From positions 1 to 64,000 of the forward strand of contig JAUQXA010000032.1 of the NCBI GenBank assembly GCA_030834895.1: a stretch of 64,000 nucleotides of DNA. The letters run 5' to 3'. This DNA comes from Anaerolineales bacterium (GTDB lineage Bacteria > Chloroflexota > Anaerolineae > Anaerolineales > Villigracilaceae). Positions 48,450 to 57,371 of the stretch are shown one piece after another. Position numbers and translations under genes: made by a program. Below the pieces are notes generated by a model. It was not told where the DNA came from. It worked only from the letters and a program-made list of their open reading frames with translations, and ran no database searches. The stretch's first letter is position 1, and the number at the start of each line of letters is the position of its first letter.

Positions 48450-50189
48450 ATGCTGAAAAAAATTTTCGAGACAAATTTCCTTATCACAAGCATCATTGTT
48501 CCCCTGGCTTTGCTGGCTCTATATTGTGGGTCTTTCGCATTCATCTCATCTCAATATCTTCCTGAAGGTGTAAATTACTTCTTTGCCAGCAGGTTGGGAA
48601 AATATGCGGCATGGGCAACAGTGGTCATGTGCCTGGTTTTACTCGTAATACTGAAATCGAAGAAGGACGGAGGACCGGCGTTGAAACGCTCCTCCGAAAA
48701 GTTCCATCCCGGTGACCTTTTTTTGGTATTGCTCCCCCTGACGCCTGTGGCTCAATATGTTTTGAATAACCAGGATATTTTGCTTCCCACGGATTCATTG
48801 TACGTGCTGGCGTTCTTTGCGATCTTTTCGAGCCTGTATATTTTTATTGTACCGGTATTGATCAATTTTATCGTCCCAGCCCGCACGTCGATGATCATGG
48901 GGTTGGCTTTTGCGTTCAGCGTCGTCAACATGGCATTACTAAGCGACCATTTCAACTGGTTCGAGCAGGGGACATTGAAAAAACAGATTCTGTTCTTTGG
49001 CGGGGTTTTTCTGATCACCTGGCTCTTGTACAATCTCAATCAAAAAAGAATGTTGTATCTTTTAATTGCAGTGAATTTCGTGAGCAACAGCACCATTCAA
49101 TTTTGGGCGCAAAAAACAGAAACCGAAACGCAACCAACTTCCATTGAAGGAAACAAGTTACTGGCATTGGTCGGGAATAGAGCGCCTGCCGTCACCCCGA
49201 ACATTTATCTGCTTGTCTACGACTCGTATGTTGCAAACGAGACAATGCTGGCTTACGGCATCGACAACAGCTTGCAGGAGGAATACCTAAACAAGCAGGG
49301 ATTCAAGCTTTATCCGCACACCTATTCGATCGGCGCGGGGACTCTCAAGACCATGGACAAGGTCCTTAACGTATCTCCCGAGTATTATGGAGACCATAGA
49401 AGGGCGGTTTCGGGAGATGGGGTGGTGCAAAACAAGTTAAAAGACTTCGGTTACAGGACATACGGCTTGTTCTTTTCCGATTTTATGTTTCGTGGCTTCG
49501 GTGAAAGCTATGATTATTCGCTTCCCGCGAGCACCATCCCGCCATATACCCACCTGTCCGAGGCAATTCTTGTCGGCGAGTTCCGGTTCGATATTGGCGA
49601 CACCGATTTCAAAGGTCAAACGAAGGAACAATTCGTTGCAGACAAACAAAGGCTGTTGGAAAACGCCTCCAAGAATAAAGCCTTCGTTTACATGCATTCC
49701 GACCTACCCAGCCACAGCCAAAACTCAGGAAAGTGCCTGCCCAACGAGGTCGATTTATACAAGGAAAGGCTGGCGGCTGCCAATGTGGAAATGCGACAGG
49801 ATGTCGAGACAGTCCTCACGAACGATCCAGGCGCAATCGTCGTCATAGCCGGCGACCATGGTCCCGCCCTAACCAAGAACTGCAGGGAAACATCGGGGGT
49901 ATACGATATTTCAGAAATCACCCGGCTGGACATTCAGGATCGCTATGGGGCCTTCCTGGCGATCCGCTGGCCCACAGAGGATTTCGAAAAATACGACAAC
50001 ATTGTGGTCTTGCAGGACTTATTCCCGGTGATATTCGCCTACCTTTACAAGGACGCCGGCATTCTGGATTCGAGAATCCAATCGACGATCCCGGAAAACG
50101 ATAATGATATCAGCGGGGCGTCGCTCGAAAGAGGGATAATCAAGGGAGGGGTCAATAACGGGGAACCCCTTTTCCTGTCGGGCAGGTGA
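48450..50189 (+). CDS. membrane-bound sulfatase/phosphoethanolamine transferase-like protein
   Basis: A 579-residue protein. Residues 1-240 hold about six membrane segments. Residues about 255-560 are an alkaline-phosphatase-superfamily domain: NIYLLVYDSYVANETMLAYG, with a metal-binding Asp and a possible Thr or Ser nucleophile; MHSDLPSHSQ; and VVIAGDHGPAL (Asp-His metal ligands). The layout resembles LtaS-like or EptA-like transferases that modify surface lipids or polymers, but the nucleophile cannot be fixed by eye. Its AT content is higher than that of its neighbours, especially in the first third. Confidence 0.78.
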   Translation: MLKKIFETNFLITSIIVPLALLALYCGSFAFISSQYLPEGVNYFFASRLGKYAAWATVVMCLVLLVILKSKKDGGPALKRSSEKFHPGDLFLVLLPLTPVAQYVLNNQDILLPTDSLYVLAFFAIFSSLYIFIVPVLINFIVPARTSMIMGLAFAFSVVNMALLSDHFNWFEQGTLKKQILFFGGVFLITWLLYNLNQKRMLYLLIAVNFVSNSTIQFWAQKTETETQPTSIEGNKLLALVGNRAPAVTPNIYLLVYDSYVANETMLAYGIDNSLQEEYLNKQGFKLYPHTYSIGAGTLKTMDKVLNVSPEYYGDHRRAVSGDGVVQNKLKDFGYRTYGLFFSDFMFRGFGESYDYSLPASTIPPYTHLSEAILVGEFRFDIGDTDFKGQTKEQFVADKQRLLENASKNKAFVYMHSDLPSHSQNSGKCLPNEVDLYKERLAAANVEMRQDVETVLTNDPGAIVVIAGDHGPALTKNCRETSGVYDISEITRLDIQDRYGAFLAIRWPTEDFEKYDNIVVLQDLFPVIFAYLYKDAGILDSRIQSTIPENDNDISGASLERGIIKGGVNNGEPLFLSGR

Positions 50190-50205
50190 ACATATCTGTT
50201 GGAGG

Positions 50206-51777
50206 TTAATTCTTCAACAACTCCCCCGCCTGCCTTTTCAAGTGAAGTTTGGCCCCGACGGCAAGGACCTGCTCAAAGTCGGCTTGGGCTTTTTCGAGGT
50301 CGCCAAGAGCGAGATGTGATTTTCCCCGCCCGAGGTAGAGACGAGCTTCGCGCGGGTTGACAGCGATGGCTCGGGTATAAAGCTCGACGGCGCGGATATG
50401 CTCAAGGTTGGTGCGGCAGGCATCGGCGTAGCCCTGTAGGGCTTGGGCGTGGAGCGGGTCGCGAGTCAGAATCCGCCCGTAGTAATCGTCGGCCCAGTTC
50501 AGATATCCCTCATAAATTTGCAAGTTGAGTTCGGACATCACCAGCGCATCGCTTGGAGAGAGGCGCATTGCCACGTCCTGATCCTTATGCGCGGCTTCGA
50601 GGTCACCCAAAATGAAATGGTTCAACGAGCGCAGCACATGGAAGAGAGGAAAGGGCGGAGGCAGGGAGATGGCTTTGTCCAATTCAGCGAGAGCTGCGTG
50701 AAATTCCTTTTGATCGAGGAGTGCGGAGCCACGGTCAAAATAGGGAACAGCCCAGTGCGGGTTGATCGTCTGCGCGCGGGCAAAGAAATCCAGCGCGGCG
50801 TCGTAATTCTTTTCCGTCGAAAAAATCTCGCCGCGCAGTTGCAGGGCAATGACGTGGTTCGGGTTGAGCTTCAGGGCGCGCTCGACATCCGCGATGGCTC
50901 TTTCCTTTTGGAAGACATTCAGATAACAAGCCGCGCGTCCCAGATAATGGTTGACCTGTCCCGGCTCGCGTTCGATGTCGCGAGCGTATTCCTGGATGGC
51001 GCGGTCATAGTCCCCTTGCAGATAGTAATAGCCTGAACGTTTGAAAAGATAATTGATCCCCAAATTGAAACGACGAAGAAAGGAACGATTAAGCGTACCC
51101 ACCGCGAGGCCAATCAACACGCAGGAAGCGAGAAGCAAGTAATCACGGGCGACGATAGCAAAGGCGGCGAGTCCCAGCAGGAGAGGAGCGCTGACTACAA
51201 GGGTGATCAAATCCGCGTTCGATCTGCCGAAGAGCATCTCCATCACGGAGCGCATCATGTTGCCGCCGTCAAGGGGGTAGATGGGAAGCAGGTTGAAGAT
51301 GACGAGAATCACGTTCGCCAGCGCCAGCGAGAAACACAAGTTGACAAGGGTCTGTCCCCACATGTATATTTCGGGATTCCGTTCAAAGGGTAGAACGCCA
51401 AAAAGAAGAAAGACGTAGGTGAAGACAAGGAAAAACCCCAATAACATGTTGACCAACGGTCCCGCTGAAAAGAGAACAAGGTTCTGCGCGGGTTTGCGCG
51501 CAGGGTAACTCAAGTTGGTGAATCCGCCCAAAAGCCAGATGACGATGCTCTTGACCTCGACTCCCATCAGTTGCGCTGCCAGCGCATGACCGACCTCATG
51601 CAGGAAGATGCTGAGAATTAAGCCAATCAGCCAGAGGATCGAGGCGATGACCTCCCTGCCACTGTTCGGGTTAAAGAGGAAAAATGCAATCGGGATGCTG
51701 AACAGCACGGAAAAATGAAAGCGGATTTCCACGCCGCGAATGCGGGCAAGACGCAGGGAGGAGGAGAGGAGTTTCAC
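50206..51777 (-). CDS. M50 site-2 protease-like membrane protein fused to TPR repeats
   Basis: A 523-residue protein. Zinc motif HEVGH at residues 60-64 and the third ligand in LPIYPLDGGNMMRS near 167-180, as in SpoIVFB-type M50 peptidases, within about six membrane segments. Residues about 240-520 carry about seven tetratricopeptide repeats (VNHYLGRAACYLNVFQKER, NPNHVIALQLRGEIFSTEK, NPHWAVPYFDRGSALLDQK, NPREARLYLGRGKSHLALGD). The TPR part is probably cytoplasmic and recruits substrates or adaptors. This fusion is less common than PDZ-linked forms. Confidence 0.92.
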   Translation of the reverse strand: MKLLSSSLRLARIRGVEIRFHFSVLFSIPIAFFLFNPNSGREVIASILWLIGLILSIFLHEVGHALAAQLMGVEVKSIVIWLLGGFTNLSYPARKPAQNLVLFSAGPLVNMLLGFFLVFTYVFLLFGVLPFERNPEIYMWGQTLVNLCFSLALANVILVIFNLLPIYPLDGGNMMRSVMEMLFGRSNADLITLVVSAPLLLGLAAFAIVARDYLLLASCVLIGLAVGTLNRSFLRRFNLGINYLFKRSGYYYLQGDYDRAIQEYARDIEREPGQVNHYLGRAACYLNVFQKERAIADVERALKLNPNHVIALQLRGEIFSTEKNYDAALDFFARAQTINPHWAVPYFDRGSALLDQKEFHAALAELDKAISLPPPFPLFHVLRSLNHFILGDLEAAHKDQDVAMRLSPSDALVMSELNLQIYEGYLNWADDYYGRILTRDPLHAQALQGYADACRTNLEHIRAVELYTRAIAVNPREARLYLGRGKSHLALGDLEKAQADFEQVLAVGAKLHLKRQAGELLKN

Positions 51778-51873
51778 TGGGCAGGTAAAAGCAGGATGGT
51801 GGTTTGGAATTTCCCTTAGAGTTTACCGCAAAACAGCGGCAGGACAGTCTCAAAAACTGTTGTGAGCAAGGTG

Positions 51874-51901
51874 TTGATTTTATTTTGAAATTCGTTACAC
51901 T
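51874..51901 (+). promoter_or_regulatory. promoter of the PilZ gene
   Basis: TTGATT (51874-51879), 16-bp spacer, TACACT (51896-51901), 24 nt before the ATG. Confidence 0.55.
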
Positions 51902-51925
51902 AAGGATGTAAGACAGGAGGCACCC

Positions 51926-52288
51926 ATGAGTAGACTGAGAATGGAAAGACGCAGGAAGTTAATGACCTTTACGCCGGTGTACGATGTTCATACCAATACA
52001 CTACTCGGTTATCTGGGGGATTTGACCCTGAGAGGCGCGCTGATGGTAAGTGAAAAGCCTGTCGAAGCCGGCCGGACTTTGACCATGGCAGTCGAATTCC
52101 GCGAAACCCCCGAATCTCCGCCGTCCGCACACATGATCGTGTCTGCCCGTGTGGCATGGTGCAAGCTCGAGGAACGTCATACTTATTACAAAGTCGGGAT
52201 GGAGTTTTTGAAAATAACAGAGGAGGATAAACGGACGATAGAAGCGATTTTGGAAAAGTACGAGATCAGCCGCAAGACGCCGAAGTAA
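51926..52288 (+). CDS. PilZ-domain protein (c-di-GMP receptor candidate)
   Basis: A 120-residue protein behind AGGAGG. The N-terminal arginines (RLRMERRRKLMTFTPVYD) and GYLGDLTLRGALMVSEKPV match the RxxxR and D/NxSxxG pattern of PilZ, although the second is degenerate (DLTLRG). The domain continues to VGMEFLKITEEDKRTIEAIL. If binding is kept, it would report c-di-GMP levels. It stands alone with its own promoter. Confidence 0.85.
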   Translation: MSRLRMERRRKLMTFTPVYDVHTNTLLGYLGDLTLRGALMVSEKPVEAGRTLTMAVEFRETPESPPSAHMIVSARVAWCKLEERHTYYKVGMEFLKITEEDKRTIEAILEKYEISRKTPK

Positions 52289-52306
52289 ACCAACGGCTAT
52301 TTGACT

Positions 52307-52672
52307 CTATCCGACCATCCGCAACACCATGGGGCTGAAATAGGGAATCAGCCAGATAAACCACACTGCAATACTGAACTTATGGAAGTTGGCGATCATC
52401 CTCCCATCTCTCCTGACCAGCACCATTGTCGCCCAGATTGCATGGACCATCATCAGGGCGATGGCGAGAACACCCGAAAATCCATGCACATCGTAGCTCA
52501 TTCCGCCCACGTAATCGAACATCATGCCGGTTCCCCAGGTATCGCAAACCAGTCCAAGCCAGAAGAATGCAGTGTGCCAGACTTTGAGCCTCCCCTGGAC
52601 ACGCTCGCTCCAGACGCCGATGGAATAGAACAGCAGCGCGAGGTTAATGACGATCACGGCAATGGGGTTCAT
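52307..52672 (-). CDS. four-span membrane protein (HsmA/TIGR03987-like)
   Basis: A 121-residue protein with four membrane segments: VIVINLALLFYSIGVWSERV, AFFWLGLVCDTWGTGMMFDY, FSGVLAIALMMVHAIWATMVL and FSIAVWFIWLIPYFS. Conserved His and Trp residues in the segments recall small heme-binding cytochrome-like or HsmA-like proteins. I recall this family only loosely, so the name is tentative. It converges with the PilZ gene. Confidence 0.6.
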   Translation of the reverse strand: MNPIAVIVINLALLFYSIGVWSERVQGRLKVWHTAFFWLGLVCDTWGTGMMFDYVGGMSYDVHGFSGVLAIALMMVHAIWATMVLVRRDGRMIANFHKFSIAVWFIWLIPYFSPMVLRMVG

Positions 52673-52735
52673 CAGTGTTTTCCTCCAATATTTTTAGCGT
52701 GTTCCAAACATTATACCCGTCGCGAATGACGCCGG

Positions 52736-53623
52736 TTATTCAACCCCAATCCTCACATATTCGGTGGATTTATCTCCCAGAAAGCCAACAGTCAAGTGAT
52801 AGATCGCGTACAGCTCAAGTGCAAAGGGCAGATAGCCACCGTAACCGAGCAGGGGCATTTCAAAGACATGCAGCCAGTTCCCCCACGGGACGTGATAAAT
52901 CCACTTGGGGTATGAGAAATAATTCCACATCTCCCAAAAGAACGCAGTCAGCAAAACCCCAAGCCACAAGGCGATGACTGGACGCCAGTCGCCTCTCGCC
53001 GTCCAGTGTACAAGGGAACGATTCCCCAGCCAAACGTTGATTGGTTCTAAGATAAAGTAGATTGAAATCCATATGAAGGGGAAGAATATCTTTGGGTAGA
53101 GCAACAATAAGGCTAGCATGATCCAGCCGAGGATAAAGAAGAAGTTGGTCGTCCGTTTGTCGGTGCCGATTACGGGTCCGCGATAGAGTTGTTTGACAAA
53201 GTCAAAGCTGGCGAATACTTCTGCGGCTCCAAATACGGCGGGAATCACAGTAGTGAAACTCAAAGTTGTCAATAACACATATTGGAGCGGAGTGAATATC
53301 TCGGCACCGTCGTACACCCAGTTTTGTGTGCGGAGGTTGAGCAGTTCGAAGAGCCACCAGCCTGGGGCAGAGATGAGGAACAGACTGATATATTTTCGCG
53401 GACCACGTGTGAGCAGGGAGGTGCCTGTGCGCCACTTGACCAATCCGTCCATGCCGAGGCAGTAGCCGAGCCACATTGGAAAGAATCCCCAATGCGTACG
53501 CGGACCTGTCAACGCCCAGTTGAGAATCCAGAAGAGGATGACCAGACCCAGTCCGAGCCAGCCATGGATTGGGAGGTTGGGTTTTTGGCTTGCCCCATTT
53601 TCGGTTTTGATATTGGTTGTCAT
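52736..53623 (-). CDS. multi-span membrane protein of unknown function
   Basis: From the ATG at 53623 (295 residues); a GTG at 53638 would add five residues. About eight hydrophobic segments rich in Trp and Phe (LGLVILFWILNWALTG, YISLFLISAPGWWLFELLN, FILGWIMLALLLLYPKIFFP, WLGVLLTAFFWEMWNYFSYP). Its spacing recalls carotenoid-pathway or lycopene-cyclase-like membrane enzymes, but no motif fixes this. Neighbours give no hint. Confidence 0.6.
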   Translation of the reverse strand: MTTNIKTENGASQKPNLPIHGWLGLGLVILFWILNWALTGPRTHWGFFPMWLGYCLGMDGLVKWRTGTSLLTRGPRKYISLFLISAPGWWLFELLNLRTQNWVYDGAEIFTPLQYVLLTTLSFTTVIPAVFGAAEVFASFDFVKQLYRGPVIGTDKRTTNFFFILGWIMLALLLLYPKIFFPFIWISIYFILEPINVWLGNRSLVHWTARGDWRPVIALWLGVLLTAFFWEMWNYFSYPKWIYHVPWGNWLHVFEMPLLGYGGYLPFALELYAIYHLTVGFLGDKSTEYVRIGVE

Positions 53624-53650
53624 ACTCCAAGTGTACACTGAGTAAGCGGA

Positions 53651-53773
53651 TTAATCATCCAATTCACATACGATGGCTTGAATAACGCCATCGATTTTGT
53701 TCTCCACCTGATTGTTCCAAAATCGAATCACCTTATCCTCCGCGATTTCAAATATCTGGGCCTGTTTGAGATT
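53651..53773 (-). pseudogene. C-terminal remnant of a SnoaL/NTF2-like gene
   Basis: In the 345-nt gap 53639-53983 a minus-strand frame without a start codon codes about 40 residues (LKQAQIFEIAEDKVIRFWNN, then QVENKIDGVIQ), ending in TAA at 53651-53653; it is limited upstream by another TAA at 53774-53776. FEIAEDKVIRFWN looks like the last strands of SnoaL/ketosteroid-isomerase-like proteins. It is probably the tail of a lost gene. The rest of the gap holds a CACTGAGCCTGTCGAAGTG repeat and the promoter area of the next gene. Confidence 0.35.
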
Positions 53774-53983
53774 TTACAACTGAAGGAAATCCATCCAGTT
53801 CAATTATCAATTTCTTCCGATTGAAGCAAGGTCAACGATGCCTCCACTGAGCCTGTCGAAGTGAACTTATCTTTGGTACCATTGGGCTAGTCTTCCCAAC
53901 GTAAATTGTGCTACGATTTTAGTGTACAACTTTATAATTTTTGTACGGTGTCACTTTAAGAATAAAATGCAAAGGAGTAAATT

Positions 53984-54226
53984 ATGAGTATCTTAATATG
54001 GATTATCAGCGGGATCGTCGCAGGATGGCTGGCAGGCCTCGTCGTCAAAGGAGGCGGCTTCGGCCTGATCGGTGACTTGATCGTTGGCCTGGTCGGTGGC
54101 GTCATCGGCGGCTGGCTTGCTGGAGTTTTAGGATTACAAGCCAGTAGTTGGATCGGACAGATTCTGGTGGCCGCACTCGGAGGCGTTGTGTTCGTCGTCG
54201 TTCTCAGGGCTATACGGCGCTTGTAG
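53984..54226 (+). CDS. GlsB/YeaQ/YmgE-family small membrane protein
   Basis: An 80-residue, glycine-rich protein with three membrane segments: MSILIWIISGIVAGWLAGLV, LIVGLVGGVIGGWLAGVLGL and GQILVAALGGVVFVVVLRAI. This matches the transglycosylase-associated (Tag) family, which despite its name is a general stress-induced small membrane protein. AAAGGAG precedes the ATG, and a strong terminator follows. Confidence 0.93.
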   Translation: MSILIWIISGIVAGWLAGLVVKGGGFGLIGDLIVGLVGGVIGGWLAGVLGLQASSWIGQILVAALGGVVFVVVLRAIRRL

Positions 54227-54232
54227 TTTCCA

Positions 54233-54275
54233 AAAAGAGGCTGACTGTTTCGGAACTGTCAGCCTCTTTTGTTTT
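54233..54275 (+). terminator. Rho-independent terminator after the GlsB-like gene
   Basis: Stem AAAAGAGGCTGAC / GTCAGCCTCTTTT with a 12-nt loop and TTTTGTTTT. Confidence 0.9.
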
Positions 54276-54353
54276 AAGACCCAAGCATTGGGGCAAGGTC
54301 AATGGTTTACGCTCAGAAGATAAACATGCCTCATGGATGGATGCTCATTCCCT

Positions 54354-55487
54354 TTATCCGCAAAATTCCAGCGCGGTCGCCAAATAGATATCGGCGCATA
54401 CTTTCATACTCGACAAATCCACCCATTCTTCAGCCGAATGTGCCCCGCCTCCCGATACACCAAATAAAAGCGATGGAATCCCCGCCTCTGAAAGAAGTTC
54501 CGCATCTGTCCAAAACGGCTCACCTGCGATTTCGAGTGGACGGTTCAACACCTTTGCGGCCGCGGACTGGATCGCCGTAAAAATACCCGCATCCCTAGGC
54601 GTTTCCATTGGGAAGCGATCAATGCCTCTTCTGACTACAGCATTGAATGAGGGATCTGATCGCTTAAGTTTTTCGATAATCTCAATAATTTCGCCTTCCG
54701 CCTGTTCGGGGGTCTCACCAGGAAGTGTCCGCCGTTCAACAGAGAGAACACAATGTTCAGGGTAGGTGAAGAGTTCACTCCCGCCCTTGATCAACGACGC
54801 GTGCACGGAACCGCTACCGAGCAAAGCATGAGAAGGGTTCGAGCGGAAAGCCTGGTCCAGCTTCTCCAGCTCCACCAGGATGTGCCCCATCTTGGTAATG
54901 GCATCCACACCGAGGTCTGAGCGCGACCCGTGAGCCGCCCGTCCGGTCGTCTCGACTTCAAGACAGACAAATCCCCTATGGGCAAGGATCGCTCGAAGTT
55001 CTGTAAACTCGGCAACGATTGCGCCATCTGCATGAAAGCGTTGTGCGATGTCCATTGTGCCGGTACTCGCATATTCTTCATCGATGACAGCAGTGAAGAT
55101 CACATCCCCGCGCAGTTTGCGCTTTTTCGCGGCTGCAACTGTCCACATGCAAGCAGCCAACCCGCTTTTCATGTCATAGGCTCCCCGTCCATACAAACGG
55201 CCGTCTTTGATAACCGGTTCATGCGGGCGAGGCATTTCGCCCACGCCCACAGTATCCATGTGGCCGTTGAGCAGCAATGTTTTGCCATCGCCGGTACCAC
55301 GGGCAATCCCCACCACATTTGGACGTCCTGAAACAGACTCGACAATTTGAACTTCGAGATCATTTAGTTCCAACCAATGGGAAATATAGTGTGCCATTTC
55401 GCCTTCCCCCGGCGCACCGGAGGCCAGAGCGGGGTTGACCGAGTTGATCTTCACCAGATCGCTGAGCAGTTGATTAAGTTCTTCCAT
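54354..55487 (-). CDS. M20 family peptidase/deacylase (ArgE/DapE type)
   Basis: A 377-residue protein behind AGAGGTG. Metal site: LLLNGHMDTVG (His), then GRGAYDMKSGLAA (Asp) and TAVIDEEYASTGT (catalytic Glu pair). The dimerisation domain covers about residues 175-290 and a last His is in SGGGAHSAEEWVD. The family removes acyl groups or splits di/tripeptides; substrate not set. Overlapping frames on the plus strand are shadows. Confidence 0.93.
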   Translation of the reverse strand: MEELNQLLSDLVKINSVNPALASGAPGEGEMAHYISHWLELNDLEVQIVESVSGRPNVVGIARGTGDGKTLLLNGHMDTVGVGEMPRPHEPVIKDGRLYGRGAYDMKSGLAACMWTVAAAKKRKLRGDVIFTAVIDEEYASTGTMDIAQRFHADGAIVAEFTELRAILAHRGFVCLEVETTGRAAHGSRSDLGVDAITKMGHILVELEKLDQAFRSNPSHALLGSGSVHASLIKGGSELFTYPEHCVLSVERRTLPGETPEQAEGEIIEIIEKLKRSDPSFNAVVRRGIDRFPMETPRDAGIFTAIQSAAAKVLNRPLEIAGEPFWTDAELLSEAGIPSLLFGVSGGGAHSAEEWVDLSSMKVCADIYLATALEFCG

Positions 55488-55580
55488 GATTATTCACCTC
55501 TTTTGATAATTGCAGGGTTGTTCACCCCACTGATTATAGATATCACACTGTATTCATCAATTCTTCGACGTTGACGCTTT

Positions 55581-55874
55581 TCAAAAGGGACGTGACCCGT
55601 TTTGAAGTTCACCTCGTGACAGTTCCTCCGTCGCCACAACGCCATAATGTTCTTTTTCATCCTCGTAATACTGAGCTGTCAATGGGACAAAATCCCTGAC
55701 GTTGAACGTTACGATTGCCCTGTGTTCGCCAACCTCATACTCCATGATCTCTTCATCGGGTGTGACAATCAGGTCAACTTTATTCACGTGAATTACATCA
55801 AAACCCTGTTCACGCAGGATTTTTGCAAGATAAGCCCAAATATGTTCATCCAGATGCGGCCCGGGAGCGCCCAT
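55581..55874 (-). CDS. DUF5615 PIN-like toxin (second cluster)
   Basis: A 97-residue protein: HLDEHIWAYLAKILREQGFD gives the first acidic residue (Asp9), DEEIMEYEVGEHRAIVTFNV and RDFVPL give the second cluster (Asp61), as in the DUF5615 part of the PIN superfamily. The start at 55874 lies inside the DUF433 gene, with an 82-bp overlap instead of the usual 1-4 bp. The unusual N-terminus (MGAPGPHLDE in place of a short hydrophobic strand) suggests a frameshift near 55860-55874 or an altered start. Confidence 0.75.
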   Translation of the reverse strand: MGAPGPHLDEHIWAYLAKILREQGFDVIHVNKVDLIVTPDEEIMEYEVGEHRAIVTFNVRDFVPLTAQYYEDEKEHYGVVATEELSRGELQNGSRPF

Positions 55875-56140
55875 CCGCCAGTGATTTCCTTGTGCTTTTT
55901 CGTTCCAAGTCTTTTTCGTATCAAATTGCGCGAGGCTGCTTCGGTATTTTCTTCCCGCTCTTTGTCAATTTCTGCCTTGTGGACAAAATAATACCGCATG
56001 GCTTTATATACTTGTGATAGGGTGATACGCGGGGCGATCTCTTTGGCAATGGTCTCAGGCGTTTCACCTACCTGAAAATAGCCAACGCTGTGACTCGCTT
56101 TAACATGCGTGCCGCGAATTACAGTGTTCATCCCATCCAT
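55793..56140 (-). CDS. DUF433-like antitoxin (second cluster)
   Basis: From the ATG at 56140, 115 residues (an ATG at 56131 is also possible; a longer frame to 56236 is unlikely). MNTVIRGTHVKASHSVGYFQ, then ETPETIAKEIAPRITLSQVYKA and MRYYFVHKAEIDKEREEN match the longer DUF433 type with its last helix. The end (after HKEITG) reads through the toxin gene in another frame and is not part of the domain, so the original stop has probably been lost by a frameshift. It pairs with the PIN-like gene downstream. Confidence 0.7.
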   Translation of the reverse strand: MDGMNTVIRGTHVKASHSVGYFQVGETPETIAKEIAPRITLSQVYKAMRYYFVHKAEIDKEREENTEAASRNLIRKRLGTKKHKEITGGWALPGRIWMNIFGLILQKSCVNRVLM

Positions 56141-56175
56141 AAAATTGACCACTTCAATGTTGGGAAATGATACGT

Positions 56176-56292
56176 TTATGCTCGTAACACCTCTCGGACC
56201 AATTCGCTGCGTGAATGCTGCTCCTCCGTTGCACAAGTATCAATTTCTTCGAGAAGTTTCCCTGGGAGGGAAACTAAAATTTTGTTTGCCAT
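56176..56292 (-). CDS. short ribbon-helix-helix protein (38 residues)
   Basis: ATG at 56292, TAA at 56176-56178. MANKILVSLPGKLLEEIDTC and SRSELVREVLRA are a complete RHH (CopG/Arc) fold: one beta strand and two helices. It precedes the DUF433 gene by 35 nt on the same strand, so the cluster is RHH, DUF433-like, PIN-like. It may be a small repressor or antitoxin, or the start of a longer protein cut short by a stop. It is too short for usual gene-calling limits. Confidence 0.6.
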   Translation of the reverse strand: MANKILVSLPGKLLEEIDTCATEEQHSRSELVREVLRA

Positions 56293-56451
56293 GGAGATAT
56301 ATCCTGTACATTCTCATTATACTCTGCGTCCCCTCTCCACTTGGACAGGTCCTGGGTTTTCTTCACATTTTAGGCTTTAAAGGCGAATTTAATGCATTTT
56401 CATCCCCCAAGTCTCTGACATGTTTTGGATGTACAGGTGACATTACTCACA

Positions 56452-56479
56452 TTGAGAAATATGACCTATAAAGTATAAT
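56452..56479 (+). promoter_or_regulatory. promoter of the etf/fix operon
   Basis: TTGAGA (56452-56457), 16-bp spacer, TATAAT (56474-56479), about 50 nt before the GTG start of etfB. Confidence 0.65.
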
Positions 56480-56531
56480 AATGCGACATTAAATTTAAAC
56501 CCAGTATTGGGAAGTAACGGAGGAAGTCACA

Positions 56532-57371
56532 GTGTTTCATGCGCTGGTCAGTATCAAGCAAGTGCCTGATACGACAAACATTCGTATTGACCCGGAGACG
56601 AACAATCTTATCCGGCAAGGCGTTCCCACGATCCTCAACCCGTATGACGCTCATGCGGTGGCCGCGGCTGTGGAGTGGAAGCGTAAACTCGGCGGTAAAG
56701 TCACCATCGTCACCATGGGACCGCCCGCGGCAACCACCTCCCTGCGTGAATGTATCGAAATGGGCGCGGACCGCGCCATCCTGATCTCGGCCCGTCAGTT
56801 TGCCGGGGCGGATACGCTGGCCACTTCCTACGTGCTGGCCGAAGTGGTGAAAGCCATTCACGAAAAAGACCCCATTGACCTGGTCTTCTTCGGCAAACAG
56901 GCGATTGACGGCGACACAGCCCAGGTGGGACCCGGCGTTGCTGTGCGCCTCGATTTACCGGTAGTCAGTTATGCAATCAAAATCCGCGAAGTGAATTTGG
57001 AACAGCGCTACGTCATCATCGAGCGCAAGACAGAAAGCCGCAATGAAATCATCAAGACTTCATTGCCTGCGGCGATGACCTGCGAAAAGGATATTGCGGA
57101 AATCCCCTACGCCTCCCTGCCGGATTTGGTCTATTCCCTGCGTTATGAACCGGAAGTGTGGACAGCCGAAAGCCCCATCGCGTTCGACCTGCCGCAACTT
57201 GGTTTGAAAGGCTCCCCCACCACCGTATTCAAGACCGGTACACCCGAAAGACACACCGCCGGTGAGATCTTCAAGGTGGCAGAAGTTGGTTTGGACAATG
57301 TCGTCAAGACCGCTCTCGACAGAATTTTGGCGGTCGAAGGCATGGCGTCCATGTTAGGAGTGAAGAAATGA
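56532..57371 (+). CDS. fixA: electron transfer flavoprotein beta subunit (FixA/EtfB)
   Basis: A 279-residue protein that starts with GTG behind GGAGGAAG. It has the family pattern: ALVSIKQVPDTTNIRIDPET, NPYDAHAVAAAVEWKRKLGG and GKQAIDGDTAQVGPGVAVRL. The last is the AMP/FAD-binding region of the beta subunit of bifurcating ETFs. It is the first gene of four with overlapping or tight ends (fixA-fixB-fixC-fixX). The group should reduce ferredoxin and quinone together with NADH as donor. Confidence 0.94.
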   Translation: MFHALVSIKQVPDTTNIRIDPETNNLIRQGVPTILNPYDAHAVAAAVEWKRKLGGKVTIVTMGPPAATTSLRECIEMGADRAILISARQFAGADTLATSYVLAEVVKAIHEKDPIDLVFFGKQAIDGDTAQVGPGVAVRLDLPVVSYAIKIREVNLEQRYVIIERKTESRNEIIKTSLPAAMTCEKDIAEIPYASLPDLVYSLRYEPEVWTAESPIAFDLPQLGLKGSPTTVFKTGTPERHTAGEIFKVAEVGLDNVVKTALDRILAVEGMASMLGVKK

